Shown here piece after piece: positions 26,878-33,984 of a DNA stretch of 35,005 bases. This DNA is from Bacteroidaceae bacterium (lineage in GTDB: Bacteria; Bacteroidota; Bacteroidia; Bacteroidales; Bacteroidaceae), in contig JAILPK010000048.1 of assembly GCA_024699495.1 (NCBI GenBank), positions 1 through 35,005 on the forward strand. The letters run 5' to 3'. The notes beneath the pieces are model-generated. The model had not been told where the DNA came from. It saw only the letters and a list, made by a program, of their open reading frames with translations, and searched no databases. Numbering within the stretch: the stretch's first letter is position 1; every line of letters starts with the position of its first letter. The position numbers and the translations under genes are program-made.

Positions 26878-28419
26878 TTAAAGTGATTCTAAGAATTTGA
26901 CGAGGGCAGAACGTTCTTCCCAATCCATATTCATGAAGATGTTTTTAGAGGCCTCGCCCTCGCCGCCATGCCACATGATGGCTTCCACGAATCCGCGTGC
27001 GCGCCCGTCGTGAAGGAAATAGGTGTGGCGGTTGACCTTCTCCTGCAGACCGACGCCCCAGAGGGGAGTAGTGCGCCAGTCGCAGCCTCTGGCCAAACCG
27101 CTGACGTAGTTGTCATTGAGGCCAACGCCCATGATTTCGCTGCCCATGTCATGGAGCAGATAGTCGGAATAGGGGTGTATGGTCTGACTTCCAATCCACG
27201 GCAGCTCTGTGCCGTTGAGCAGTTTTGTCCCACGGGGTTTGGTGTGGAGCGTGGTTACGTGGCAGAGCTGGCAGTTGGCTTTATAGAAAGCCTTCTCGCC
27301 CAGGGCTACCCAGTCGCGCTCGCTGCGCGTTGCGCTCTTGCTGTTGTCGTGGTTGGAGAGGGTGATGTCGGTGGTGGCAGAGCCGAGACGTCTTGCGGGG
27401 ACTCCGAGGCCGTGGAGATAGAGGTCCACATCCTCCATGTCCTTGGTGCTGACATCGAGCTGGTCGTAGAGGAGCCCCATGAGCGAGCCTTCGTCCATTT
27501 GGCGCTGCCCCTCGCAGATCTCTTCGGGGAAGCGGCTGTTGGTCACGCCCATATCGCTGGAGAATCCCAGTTCTACGGTGAGGTCGGCGTGCTGCGCTTT
27601 GTTTCCGCTCACGCCGAGCAGTTTTTGTCCGCGCTCGTTGATATAATTGCAGCGCCCGTTGATGCCGAATTCCGGATAGTTGCTCTTCCGTGCCAGCGCT
27701 TCTATCTCAGCGGGGTCGAGAGCCATCATCTGCCCCATGCCGACATGCCGGAGAGGCACGCGCACGGTGATAAACAGGTCCTCCGGCTTTATGCTGTCGG
27801 CATACCACTCTACGATGCTGTATTGGGGGCGGCGCAGCTGATAGGGTGTTCCGTCGGGGAAGGTGAAGTCCTCAAATTCCCATTTCACACGCAGTTTGCC
27901 TTCGGCATGGATGCCTCCAAAAGTGAGGTTCTCGGCGTCTGCATATTGCTCGTTGTAACCATGGTCGTGGATTACGCGGCCGTAGTCGGGAAAGAATGTG
28001 CCGTTCTTGCGGGTGATATAGATAAGCATCGTGGAGTAGCCCACGGCGGGACTGCCGCCCCCGCTGTCAACGGCGAACGAGGGTATGCTGCGCCCCGCAT
28101 TCTGATGACAGAAGCCGCAACTGAAGCCGGCATATACAGGCCCAAGACCCTGGGCCATGGTATATCCGTTGTCATATAGTTTGTCTCCGAGATTGAAGCG
28201 ACGGGTCAGGACATCACTCGCCTCCACCCATTCAGCCGGCGAGTCGAACGCGATGGAGGAGTTGATATACAGAGAAGAAGTGCCTGCCGAAGGCACGTAG
28301 CCATCGGCAGACTCTATATCAGCCATTGTCAGCCCGCTGTTGTCTTCACAGCCTGAAGCTATGAACAGCGAGAGCAGAGCGAAGCCAATTACCCCTCTAC
28401 TTAGGTGTTGCATATTCAA
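26878..28419 (-). CDS. Di-haem DUF1111 lipoprotein (putative peroxidase/thiol oxidoreductase family)
   Basis: 513 residues. Lipoprotein signal peptide with cysteine C24 (FIASGC). Two haem c sites: C101-G-F-C104-H105, and CQLCH near residues 385-389. Also seen: GGIHAEGKLRVKWEF, DPAEIEALARKSNYPEFGINGRCN, and the C-terminal TTPLWGVGLQEKVNRHTYFLHDGRA typical of DUF1111 (COG3488). The family resembles di-haem cytochrome c peroxidases; its activity is not firmly established. In many bacteria it sits beside imelysin and is linked to iron uptake. Here it lies 80 nt after the imelysin gene. Confidence 0.88.
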   Translation of the reverse strand: MNMQHLSRGVIGFALLSLFIASGCEDNSGLTMADIESADGYVPSAGTSSLYINSSIAFDSPAEWVEASDVLTRRFNLGDKLYDNGYTMAQGLGPVYAGFSCGFCHQNAGRSIPSFAVDSGGGSPAVGYSTMLIYITRKNGTFFPDYGRVIHDHGYNEQYADAENLTFGGIHAEGKLRVKWEFEDFTFPDGTPYQLRRPQYSIVEWYADSIKPEDLFITVRVPLRHVGMGQMMALDPAEIEALARKSNYPEFGINGRCNYINERGQKLLGVSGNKAQHADLTVELGFSSDMGVTNSRFPEEICEGQRQMDEGSLMGLLYDQLDVSTKDMEDVDLYLHGLGVPARRLGSATTDITLSNHDNSKSATRSERDWVALGEKAFYKANCQLCHVTTLHTKPRGTKLLNGTELPWIGSQTIHPYSDYLLHDMGSEIMGVGLNDNYVSGLARGCDWRTTPLWGVGLQEKVNRHTYFLHDGRARGFVEAIMWHGGEGEASKNIFMNMDWEERSALVKFLESL

Positions 28420-28499
28420 ATATGTTTTTTAGAAGCACATAGCTAAACAGAAAGAATAGTTAATGCGTGAAATAATCCGTTGGTTTCGGCGGAATTTGG

Positions 28500-29681
28500 T
28501 TATTTGCTTGTCTTGCGGGGCTTGCCGTCCTTGAATATCAGATACTCCAATGTGTGGAAGCCGCGAAGTGCCTGGGCTGCCTCGATGGCCTCGTCGGAGT
28601 CGGACTCGCTCCACTCGTTGTCGTAGTTACCTGAGCGCAGACTGTTCTCAATACCTTCCTGGTCCAGAGGCCAGCTGTCCATGTTCGGGTCGAGCTGGAG
28701 AGCATCTACAGGTCCGAAGAGGAAAGCCTCGGAGGTCTCCCATGGGCGGCGGCTCTCCATCCATGCTGCGGCAAGAAGCTCAAAGCCCTGGTTGCTGGGA
28801 GCGGCAGCGAACGCATTTACCTTTGCCAGCAGTTGGGTGTTCTTGACATCCAGTTCGCGGTAGGTGGGAACGACGACGTTGTCAACATAGTTGGCAATCA
28901 TCAGGTCGAGAGACTCCTCGCTCAGTAGCTTTGCAGCGGGCTTCAGCTCCTTGTCCAGAACAGTTTGAAGGGCTGCGCAGGCCTCGATGGCATTGTATGT
29001 TTCAATGGTATTGATATAATTGCGGAAGGGGTTGTGGATAGACTGGATGCTGTTGGCAGCCAGATTGATGGCATTCACCACCTTGGTATGCAGTGTGGGG
29101 TTGCTCTGCTGAATCAGCGACGCGAGAGAATTCTGCTGAACGGAGGCGGACTCGTTTTCGCCGAAGAACTTGCCGAAGTATGCGTTGCGGATGGAGTAGA
29201 TGTTATTTGTATAGTCGTCGCGGCTATGCCAGCTATACCATGACTCCACAGCCAGGACGGCGCTCACGTGGTCTCCCTGACGCCAGGTGTAGAAGGGCTC
29301 GCCAATCTTGGCTTCGCCTACTTCGTTGGCAATCTCGGCCATCTTATCGACAATCTCGTCAACACACTCATTGACGTTGTTGTAGCCGCTTCCGCTGTGC
29401 GACTTGAAAATCTCTGCAAAGCTCTTGCCGGTGTCCTCGTAAGACTCGCTCCAGCTCGTATAGAGAAGATGGGAGTCGTTGTAAAGGAGCTGGGCCACAT
29501 TCTGCATATAATTGCCCCATCCCTGCGGATAATCGGCGTAGTCGAGACTCTCGACCACGGTCACCACCTCGGTCTCGTCGTATTCAATTTCTTCTTCCTC
29601 GTCGCTGTTGCAAGAGGAAACGGTAATCATTGTGGCAGCTGCAAAAAGCAGAAGCGCAAAATTAAATCTGAAATTTTTCAT
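28500..29681 (-). CDS. Imelysin-like lipoprotein, circularly permuted
   Basis: 393 residues. Lipoprotein signal peptide ending at C24 (TVSSC) followed by an acidic tether (EEEEIEYDE). All-helical imelysin (M75, IrpA-like) protein. The family motif GxHxxE is present as GFHTLE at 374-379, almost at the C-terminus, and the segment YVDNVVVPTYRELDVKNTQ, SRRPWETSEAFLFGPVD and SWPLD, which begins canonical imelysins, lies at about 265-345. So the two halves are swapped, as reported for the Bacteroides ovatus imelysin-like crystal structure. These proteins are thought to bind iron or an iron complex in the periplasm and are not proven peptidases. It is 31 nt after the outer-membrane barrel gene, in the iron block. 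Confidence 0.88.
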   Translation of the reverse strand: MKNFRFNFALLLFAAATMITVSSCNSDEEEEIEYDETEVVTVVESLDYADYPQGWGNYMQNVAQLLYNDSHLLYTSWSESYEDTGKSFAEIFKSHSGSGYNNVNECVDEIVDKMAEIANEVGEAKIGEPFYTWRQGDHVSAVLAVESWYSWHSRDDYTNNIYSIRNAYFGKFFGENESASVQQNSLASLIQQSNPTLHTKVVNAINLAANSIQSIHNPFRNYINTIETYNAIEACAALQTVLDKELKPAAKLLSEESLDLMIANYVDNVVVPTYRELDVKNTQLLAKVNAFAAAPSNQGFELLAAAWMESRRPWETSEAFLFGPVDALQLDPNMDSWPLDQEGIENSLRSGNYDNEWSESDSDEAIEAAQALRGFHTLEYLIFKDGKPRKTSK

Positions 29682-29712
29682 GATTTGGTATTTAATTTAA
29701 TAATAATAGAAT

Positions 29713-31044
29713 TTACTTGGATAAGAACCAGCCTGCATAAGCAACGCCGATGGCGAACTCGTTCTCGCGGTTGCAGTTGCCGCTGTTAATCCGGCGGGTC
29801 GTGTAGTCGGCTTTGATAACCAGGTTGGGCAGAGGACGATAATTCAAGCCTGCGGTCCACATTCCGACCTTAAGGCGCCCGTCGGCCGGGTCGCGGTTAT
29901 AGGTGCTGATGACCACCTCCTGCTGAGGATTATAGTATTCATAGCGCACAAACGGGACTATGTCGGGGCATTTCCTGCCAAAGAAACCGCGGATATTCAA
30001 ACCGGCCTCGCCCCCGACACTCACCACCTTGTGGGCTACAGGCGTCAGGGCGCTGAAGGGATCGGTGAGGCGGTTGTTGGTGAAGCTGACTTTGTCCGAC
30101 TTGGAGAGGAAGCCCCACAGGCCGTTTGCACGGATAGCGAAGTAGCGGTGGAGGTATTGCGCGTCGGCGGTAACGATGGTGACGGGGATGGAGCCATACT
30201 CGGCATAATTCTTGCTGCGCGTGCCGCCGTCGGTGTTGGCCCCGACATTCGGGCAGAAGTAGATGCTCGTTCCGAGACGCAGACCCGGGACTCCTTTGTA
30301 ATCCAACCGGAAGGTGTAAGCAGGGCAGGTCAGGTTGTCAACCTCAAAAAGCGCCTGATGGGCACCGCCGGCCCATTTGTCACGGTCAAACCCCATCACG
30401 TTGAGACCGGCCGTCACGAACGCCTGATAAGAGAAGCGGGTGCGGTTGCGGCCGAACTCGCCAAAGATGCTCAGACCGGTCTCGTGCCATGTGGATGGGA
30501 TGAGGGTGGATTCTCCCTCGGGGCGCACGGTGCCATAGAAGAGAATGGGCTCATGATGGGCATTGGTGAGGCCCACGGGGAGCACCATATGTCCGGCCCG
30601 CACATTGAAATAGCGGTTGAGCGAGTAGGTGATATGGAACTGCTCCAAGGCCACCTCGCCGCCCTTCTCTATCTCTGTCTCGCGGTCAACTAAATTCTCG
30701 GATTTCTCCAGTTCCATGGCGACGCCTGTGCCGCCGGCTTCGAATTCAATCTCCGCTCCCAACTGCCAATGGCGGTTGAATTTGTATTCCCCGGAGAGCA
30801 CGAAGCGCGGGATGGCTATTGTGGCGCGATGCTCTTTGGTATTTCCGAGCGAACTGCCGTTGAAGCGGTTCAGACCATAGTCTTTCAGCGAGGCAACCAT
30901 CTCGCCATAGCCGCCTATGCGGAAATGCTGGAAGCCCTCGCTTTCGGGCTCCTCTTCCTGAGCGGAAACATGCCCAATGGCGGAGAGGAAAACGAGCGTT
31001 GTTAAGATGCTTTTACGAAATATCTGCTGCATGATTTGGCGCAT
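29713..31044 (-). CDS. Outer-membrane beta-barrel protein heading the iron block
   Basis: 443 residues; signal peptide LVFLSAIGHVSAQ. Mature sequence starts FRIGGYGEMVASLKDYG and continues with repeated amphipathic strands (FVLSGEYKFNRHWQLGAEIEFE, FNVRAGHMVLPVGLTNAHHEP), a phosphate-selective-porin-like or OprP-like barrel. The start may be 31044 or 31032. It is the first gene transcribed leftward from the intergenic region shared with the hemerythrin-LuxR regulator, and carries its own consensus promoter. Substrate unknown; the context suggests an iron complex or haem-related ligand. Confidence 0.8.
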   Translation of the reverse strand: MRQIMQQIFRKSILTTLVFLSAIGHVSAQEEEPESEGFQHFRIGGYGEMVASLKDYGLNRFNGSSLGNTKEHRATIAIPRFVLSGEYKFNRHWQLGAEIEFEAGGTGVAMELEKSENLVDRETEIEKGGEVALEQFHITYSLNRYFNVRAGHMVLPVGLTNAHHEPILFYGTVRPEGESTLIPSTWHETGLSIFGEFGRNRTRFSYQAFVTAGLNVMGFDRDKWAGGAHQALFEVDNLTCPAYTFRLDYKGVPGLRLGTSIYFCPNVGANTDGGTRSKNYAEYGSIPVTIVTADAQYLHRYFAIRANGLWGFLSKSDKVSFTNNRLTDPFSALTPVAHKVVSVGGEAGLNIRGFFGRKCPDIVPFVRYEYYNPQQEVVISTYNRDPADGRLKVGMWTAGLNYRPLPNLVIKADYTTRRINSGNCNRENEFAIGVAYAGWFLSK

Positions 31045-31061
31045 TTTTTGATTTGCGGCTG

Positions 31062-31093
31062 CAAAATTACGTTAAACGTTCACATCAAACAAG
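31062..31093 (-). promoter_or_regulatory. Bacteroidetes promoter for the iron block
   Basis: On the minus strand, CTTG (31093-31090), a 20-nt spacer, and TAATTTTG (31069-31062), matching TAnnTTTG exactly. It lies 17 nt or more before the barrel-gene start codons. It is back to back with the regulator promoter, so one operator between them could control both directions. Confidence 0.6.
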
Positions 31094-31124
31094 AACTTTT
31101 TACAAAAATACCCACTATTGGGGA

Positions 31125-31155
31125 TTGTCTATGTCAAAAAAACAATGTTACTTTG
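31125..31155 (+). promoter_or_regulatory. Bacteroidetes promoter for the hemerythrin-LuxR regulator
   Basis: TTG (31125-31127), 20-nt spacer, TTACTTTG (31148-31155), close to TAnnTTTG. A transcript starting about 5-8 nt later excludes the upstream in-frame ATG at 31053 as start and supports ATG 31179. Confidence 0.5.
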
Positions 31156-31178
31156 CAGCAAAAATAATAATATTAGGT

Positions 31179-32150
31179 ATGCTTTTCACAGAACAATACC
31201 AAATGAGTGACCTTATCCACGATGATTACCGTCTGCTGCAGGTCATTAGCCGTTTTGGAATCAGCCTCGGGTTCGGCGAACAGACAGTGGCCGAGGCTTG
31301 TGCTTCATCGGGAGTAGATGCGCCCACATTCCTGGCCGTGGTGAATTTTATCCAGTCGGAGGATGCGGTCAGCGATTCGGAGCTGGTAAGTCATGTTTCG
31401 GTAAAGGCCCTCATGCATTATCTGCAGCAGTCGCACAATTACTTCGTGGATTTCCGCCTTCCGGCCATAAGAAGGAAACTCATCGAGGCCATTGACTGTT
31501 CGGCACGCGACCAGGTGGCATTCCTGATTCTGAAGTATTATGACGAATATGCAGATGAGGTCCGCCGCCACATGGAATATGAGAATAAGCATATTCACAC
31601 CTATGTGCAGCAGCTTCTGGACGGGGTTCTGCCGCAGGGGACTTCTTATTCGACACTCGCCCATCAGCATCAGGACAACCACGCAAGTATCGAGAAAAGC
31701 AGCCACGAGCTGAAGAGCGTGATAGTGAAATATTATCCGCCGAACGGCGACACCCCGCGCATGGCAGACACGCTGATGGATATATATATTATGGAGGAGG
31801 ACCTCTTCAGCCACTGCCGTCTGGAAGACTCCCTCTTCGCGCGTGCGGTGCGCAGGCTTGAGACCTCGGTCAGCAGCAGCCACGGAGGCAAGAAAACATC
31901 GCCCACATCAGAGAAGCCGGAAGACCCGAAGTCGGTAGAATGCCTGAGCGAAAGAGAGCGCGAGGTGGTTCAGCACGTGGTGCGCGGGATGTCGAACAAG
32001 GAAATCGCCGACCGCATGTTCATCTCGGTGAATACGGTAATGACCCATCGCCGCAACATAAGCCGCAAACTGCAAATCCACTCACCGGCCGCCCTCACAA
32101 TTTATGCGATAGTCAACCGACTAATCAATATTGATGATGTGAAACTGTAG
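31179..32150 (+). CDS. ScdA/YtfE-like di-iron hemerythrin domain fused to LuxR-type HTH regulator
   Basis: 323 residues from ATG 31179 (alternatives 31203 and the long 31053; the promoter argues against the last). Order: degenerate ScdA_N-like segment (RFGISLGFGEQTVAEAC, about 25-41, with the usual CCGG cysteines replaced), a four-helix hemerythrin domain (75-225), a Ser/Thr-rich linker, and a GerE/LuxR HTH (256-318: LSEREREVVQHVVRGMSNKEIA). The di-iron ligands of YtfE/RIC line up: H86, H131xxxE135, H168 and H212xxxE216. The domain should bind two irons and sense oxygen, nitric oxide or iron status. It is divergent from the iron block, so I infer it controls it. No DNA site could be identified. 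Confidence 0.88.
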   Translation: MLFTEQYQMSDLIHDDYRLLQVISRFGISLGFGEQTVAEACASSGVDAPTFLAVVNFIQSEDAVSDSELVSHVSVKALMHYLQQSHNYFVDFRLPAIRRKLIEAIDCSARDQVAFLILKYYDEYADEVRRHMEYENKHIHTYVQQLLDGVLPQGTSYSTLAHQHQDNHASIEKSSHELKSVIVKYYPPNGDTPRMADTLMDIYIMEEDLFSHCRLEDSLFARAVRRLETSVSSSHGGKKTSPTSEKPEDPKSVECLSEREREVVQHVVRGMSNKEIADRMFISVNTVMTHRRNISRKLQIHSPAALTIYAIVNRLINIDDVKL

Positions 32151-32156
32151 AAAAAA

Positions 32157-32188
32157 TTTGCTAATTCGAGATAAACCACCTAAATTTG
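32157..32188 (+). promoter_or_regulatory. Consensus Bacteroidetes promoter for ruvB
   Basis: TTTG (32157-32160), a 20-nt spacer, and TAAATTTG (32181-32188): both elements match the consensus exactly, 28 nt before the ruvB ATG. The best promoter in the window. Confidence 0.75.
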
Positions 32189-32216
32189 CGCTCGAAAAGA
32201 ATGTGTTTGTCTTATT

Positions 32217-33242
32217 ATGGAGCCTTTAGATATCCATTCACCTACCAACCCCGAGCGCGATTTTGAGAATGCGCTGCGACCGTTGCGCTTCTCCGACTTC
32301 GCCGGACAGGCCAAGGTGGTCGAGAATCTGCAGATCTTTACGGAGGCTGCTTCATATCGCGGCGAACCCCTTGACCACACACTGCTCTATGGCCCTCCGG
32401 GACTGGGTAAGACAACTCTCGCAAATATCATCGCCAACGAACTGGGCGTAGGCTTCAAGGTGACAAGCGGCCCCGTGCTGGACAAGCCGGGAGACCTGGC
32501 CGGAATACTCACCTCGCTTGAGCCCCGCGATGTACTTTTTATAGATGAAATCCACCGCCTCTCACCTGTGGTTGAGGAGTATCTTTATTCTGCGATGGAG
32601 GACTATCGTATTGATATAATGATCGACCGGGGACCCTCGGCCAGAAGCATTCAGATAGACCTGAATCCCTTTACCCTTATCGGCGCAACAACCCGCAGCG
32701 GACTGCTGACGGCCCCTCTGCGCGCGCGTTTCGGCATCAATATGCATCTCGATTACTATGACACGCAGACGCTCAACGGCATTGTGCGCCGCTCCTCGGG
32801 TATTCTGGGTATCCCCATCACTGATGAGGCTGCCACGGAAATCGCTGGGCGCAGCCGGGGGACTCCACGTATTGCCAATGCGCTGCTGCGCCGCGTGCGT
32901 GACTTCGCCCAAGTGAAGGGCAACGGCAATATCAACACCGAGATAAGCCGCTTCGCATTGGAGGCTTTGAATATCGACAGGCATGGACTCGACCTCATCG
33001 ACCGCAAAATCCTTCTGGCGATAATAGACAAATTCAGCGGCGGGCCCGTGGGCGTGGGCACAATAGCCACCGCCATAGGTGAGGACCCGGGCACTTTGGA
33101 AGAGGTTTATGAGCCCTTCCTTATCCAAGAGGGATTTATCAACCGGACCTCGAGGGGACGCGTTGCGACTCCCCTTGCATACGAACATCTCGGGCGCTCG
33201 CAAATGGGCGAAGCTGCAATGATGAGAGATTTATTTGACTAA
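32217..33242 (+). CDS. ruvB: Holliday junction branch migration DNA helicase RuvB
   Basis: AAA+ hexameric motor that drives branch migration with RuvA during recombination repair. 341 residues, standard. Seen: [11 protein letters not shown], Walker [10 protein letters not shown] (59-67), [15 protein letters not shown], Walker [11 protein letters not shown] with D110-E111, sensor [18 protein letters not shown] with its arginine finger, and the C-terminal winged helix ([23 protein letters not shown]). It has its own promoter and precedes ybeY by 50 nt. Confidence 0.98.
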   Translation: MEPLDIHSPTNPERDFENALRPLRFSDFAGQAKVVENLQIFTEAASYRGEPLDHTLLYGPPGLGKTTLANIIANELGVGFKVTSGPVLDKPGDLAGILTSLEPRDVLFIDEIHRLSPVVEEYLYSAMEDYRIDIMIDRGPSARSIQIDLNPFTLIGATTRSGLLTAPLRARFGINMHLDYYDTQTLNGIVRRSSGILGIPITDEAATEIAGRSRGTPRIANALLRRVRDFAQVKGNGNINTEISRFALEALNIDRHGLDLIDRKILLAIIDKFSGGPVGVGTIATAIGEDPGTLEEVYEPFLIQEGFINRTSRGRVATPLAYEHLGRSQMGEAAMMRDLFD

Positions 33243-33292
33243 GAGGTAAGCGCCGCTCCGCAGCTTTTATTCAGAGAATCAGAAAATAGATT

Positions 33293-33772
33293 ATGATATC
33301 TTATACCGTAGAATATTCCTCTGGCAGAGTCTCTTTGCCTATGAAACGGCGCGAGGTGAGCAGATGGGTGAAGGCTGTGGCCGAAGCTCATGGGAAGCGC
33401 GTGGGTGATATCGCGTATATATTTGTGGATGACGAGCGTATTCTGGAGGTCAACCGGCAGTATCTTCACCACGATTATTATACCGATATAATCACTTTTG
33501 ATTATACCGAGGGGGACCGCATCAGCGGCGACCTCTTCATCAGCATCGACACCGTGCGCTCGAATGCCGAAGGCCTCTCCCAACCTTTTGAACGCGAGCT
33601 GCATCGGGTTATAATCCACGGCATACTGCATCTGTGCGGAATAAACGACAAGGGACCGGGCGAGCGCGAGATTATGGAAAGAGAAGAGAACCAGGCTTTG
33701 GAGGTGTTCGCTTCGCAGTTGACAAATAGCCTCACCCCCAACCCCTCTCCGAAGGGCGAGGGGCGTGGATAG
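33293..33772 (+). CDS. ybeY: Endoribonuclease YbeY (16S rRNA 3'-end maturation)
   Basis: Metal-dependent single-strand RNase needed for late 16S rRNA processing and ribosome quality control. 159 residues. Seen: ADVSRWVKAV-like N-terminal region, ILEVNRQYLHHDYYTDIITFDY, GDLFISIDTV, and the metal site HGILHLCGINDKGPGE. The usual third histidine (HGxLHLxGxDH) is replaced by the NDK ending, as is common in Bacteroidetes YbeY. The last 15 residues (SLTPNPSPKGEGRG plus stop) are encoded by the REP-like module at 33729-33780, so the native C-terminus probably lay near VFASQL. Confidence 0.93.
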   Translation: MISYTVEYSSGRVSLPMKRREVSRWVKAVAEAHGKRVGDIAYIFVDDERILEVNRQYLHHDYYTDIITFDYTEGDRISGDLFISIDTVRSNAEGLSQPFERELHRVIIHGILHLCGINDKGPGEREIMEREENQALEVFASQLTNSLTPNPSPKGEGRG

Positions 33773-33984
33773 CTCTGAGGATGAGAGCCGGAGGCTCTAG
33801 TTGAGGGTAACACTAGAGTTGAGAGACTCGCGGAGCGAGTTGTAGAGGCTGGCCCTAGTGGCCCCAGCCGCATCGTAAACGGTAAGCGCGGCCCTCGGCC
33901 GCAACCAACTCGTCAACTCGTTAACTTGTCAACTGCGAAGCTATCAACTTGTCAACTAGTTTCAACTTAAAAGCTCACACAGCT
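33729..33984 (+). repeat. Composite repeat copy E between ybeY and the last gene
   Basis: REP-like module (33729-33780) overlapping the end of ybeY; a small hairpin GAGCC-GGA-GGCTC (33784-33796); a 59-bp segment (33795-33853) that is the reverse complement of 15888-15954; GTAAACGGTAAGC; hairpin GCGGCC-CTC-GGCCGC (33888-33902); CAACTYGT units (33906-33956) including a 31-bp exact match to the mreD leader; then the 25-bp tail also present at 20259-20283. It ends a few nt before the next ATG. Confidence 0.85.

Noticed and set aside
28500..29681. Imelysin as a true metallopeptidase
   Set aside because: Although the family was once placed in peptidase family M75, its GxHxxE site does not match known metallopeptidases in the published structures; a role in iron binding fits better.
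31053..32150. Regulator start at 31053
   Set aside because: The first 42 codons overlap the predicted promoter at 31125-31155, and the added residues match nothing in the family.
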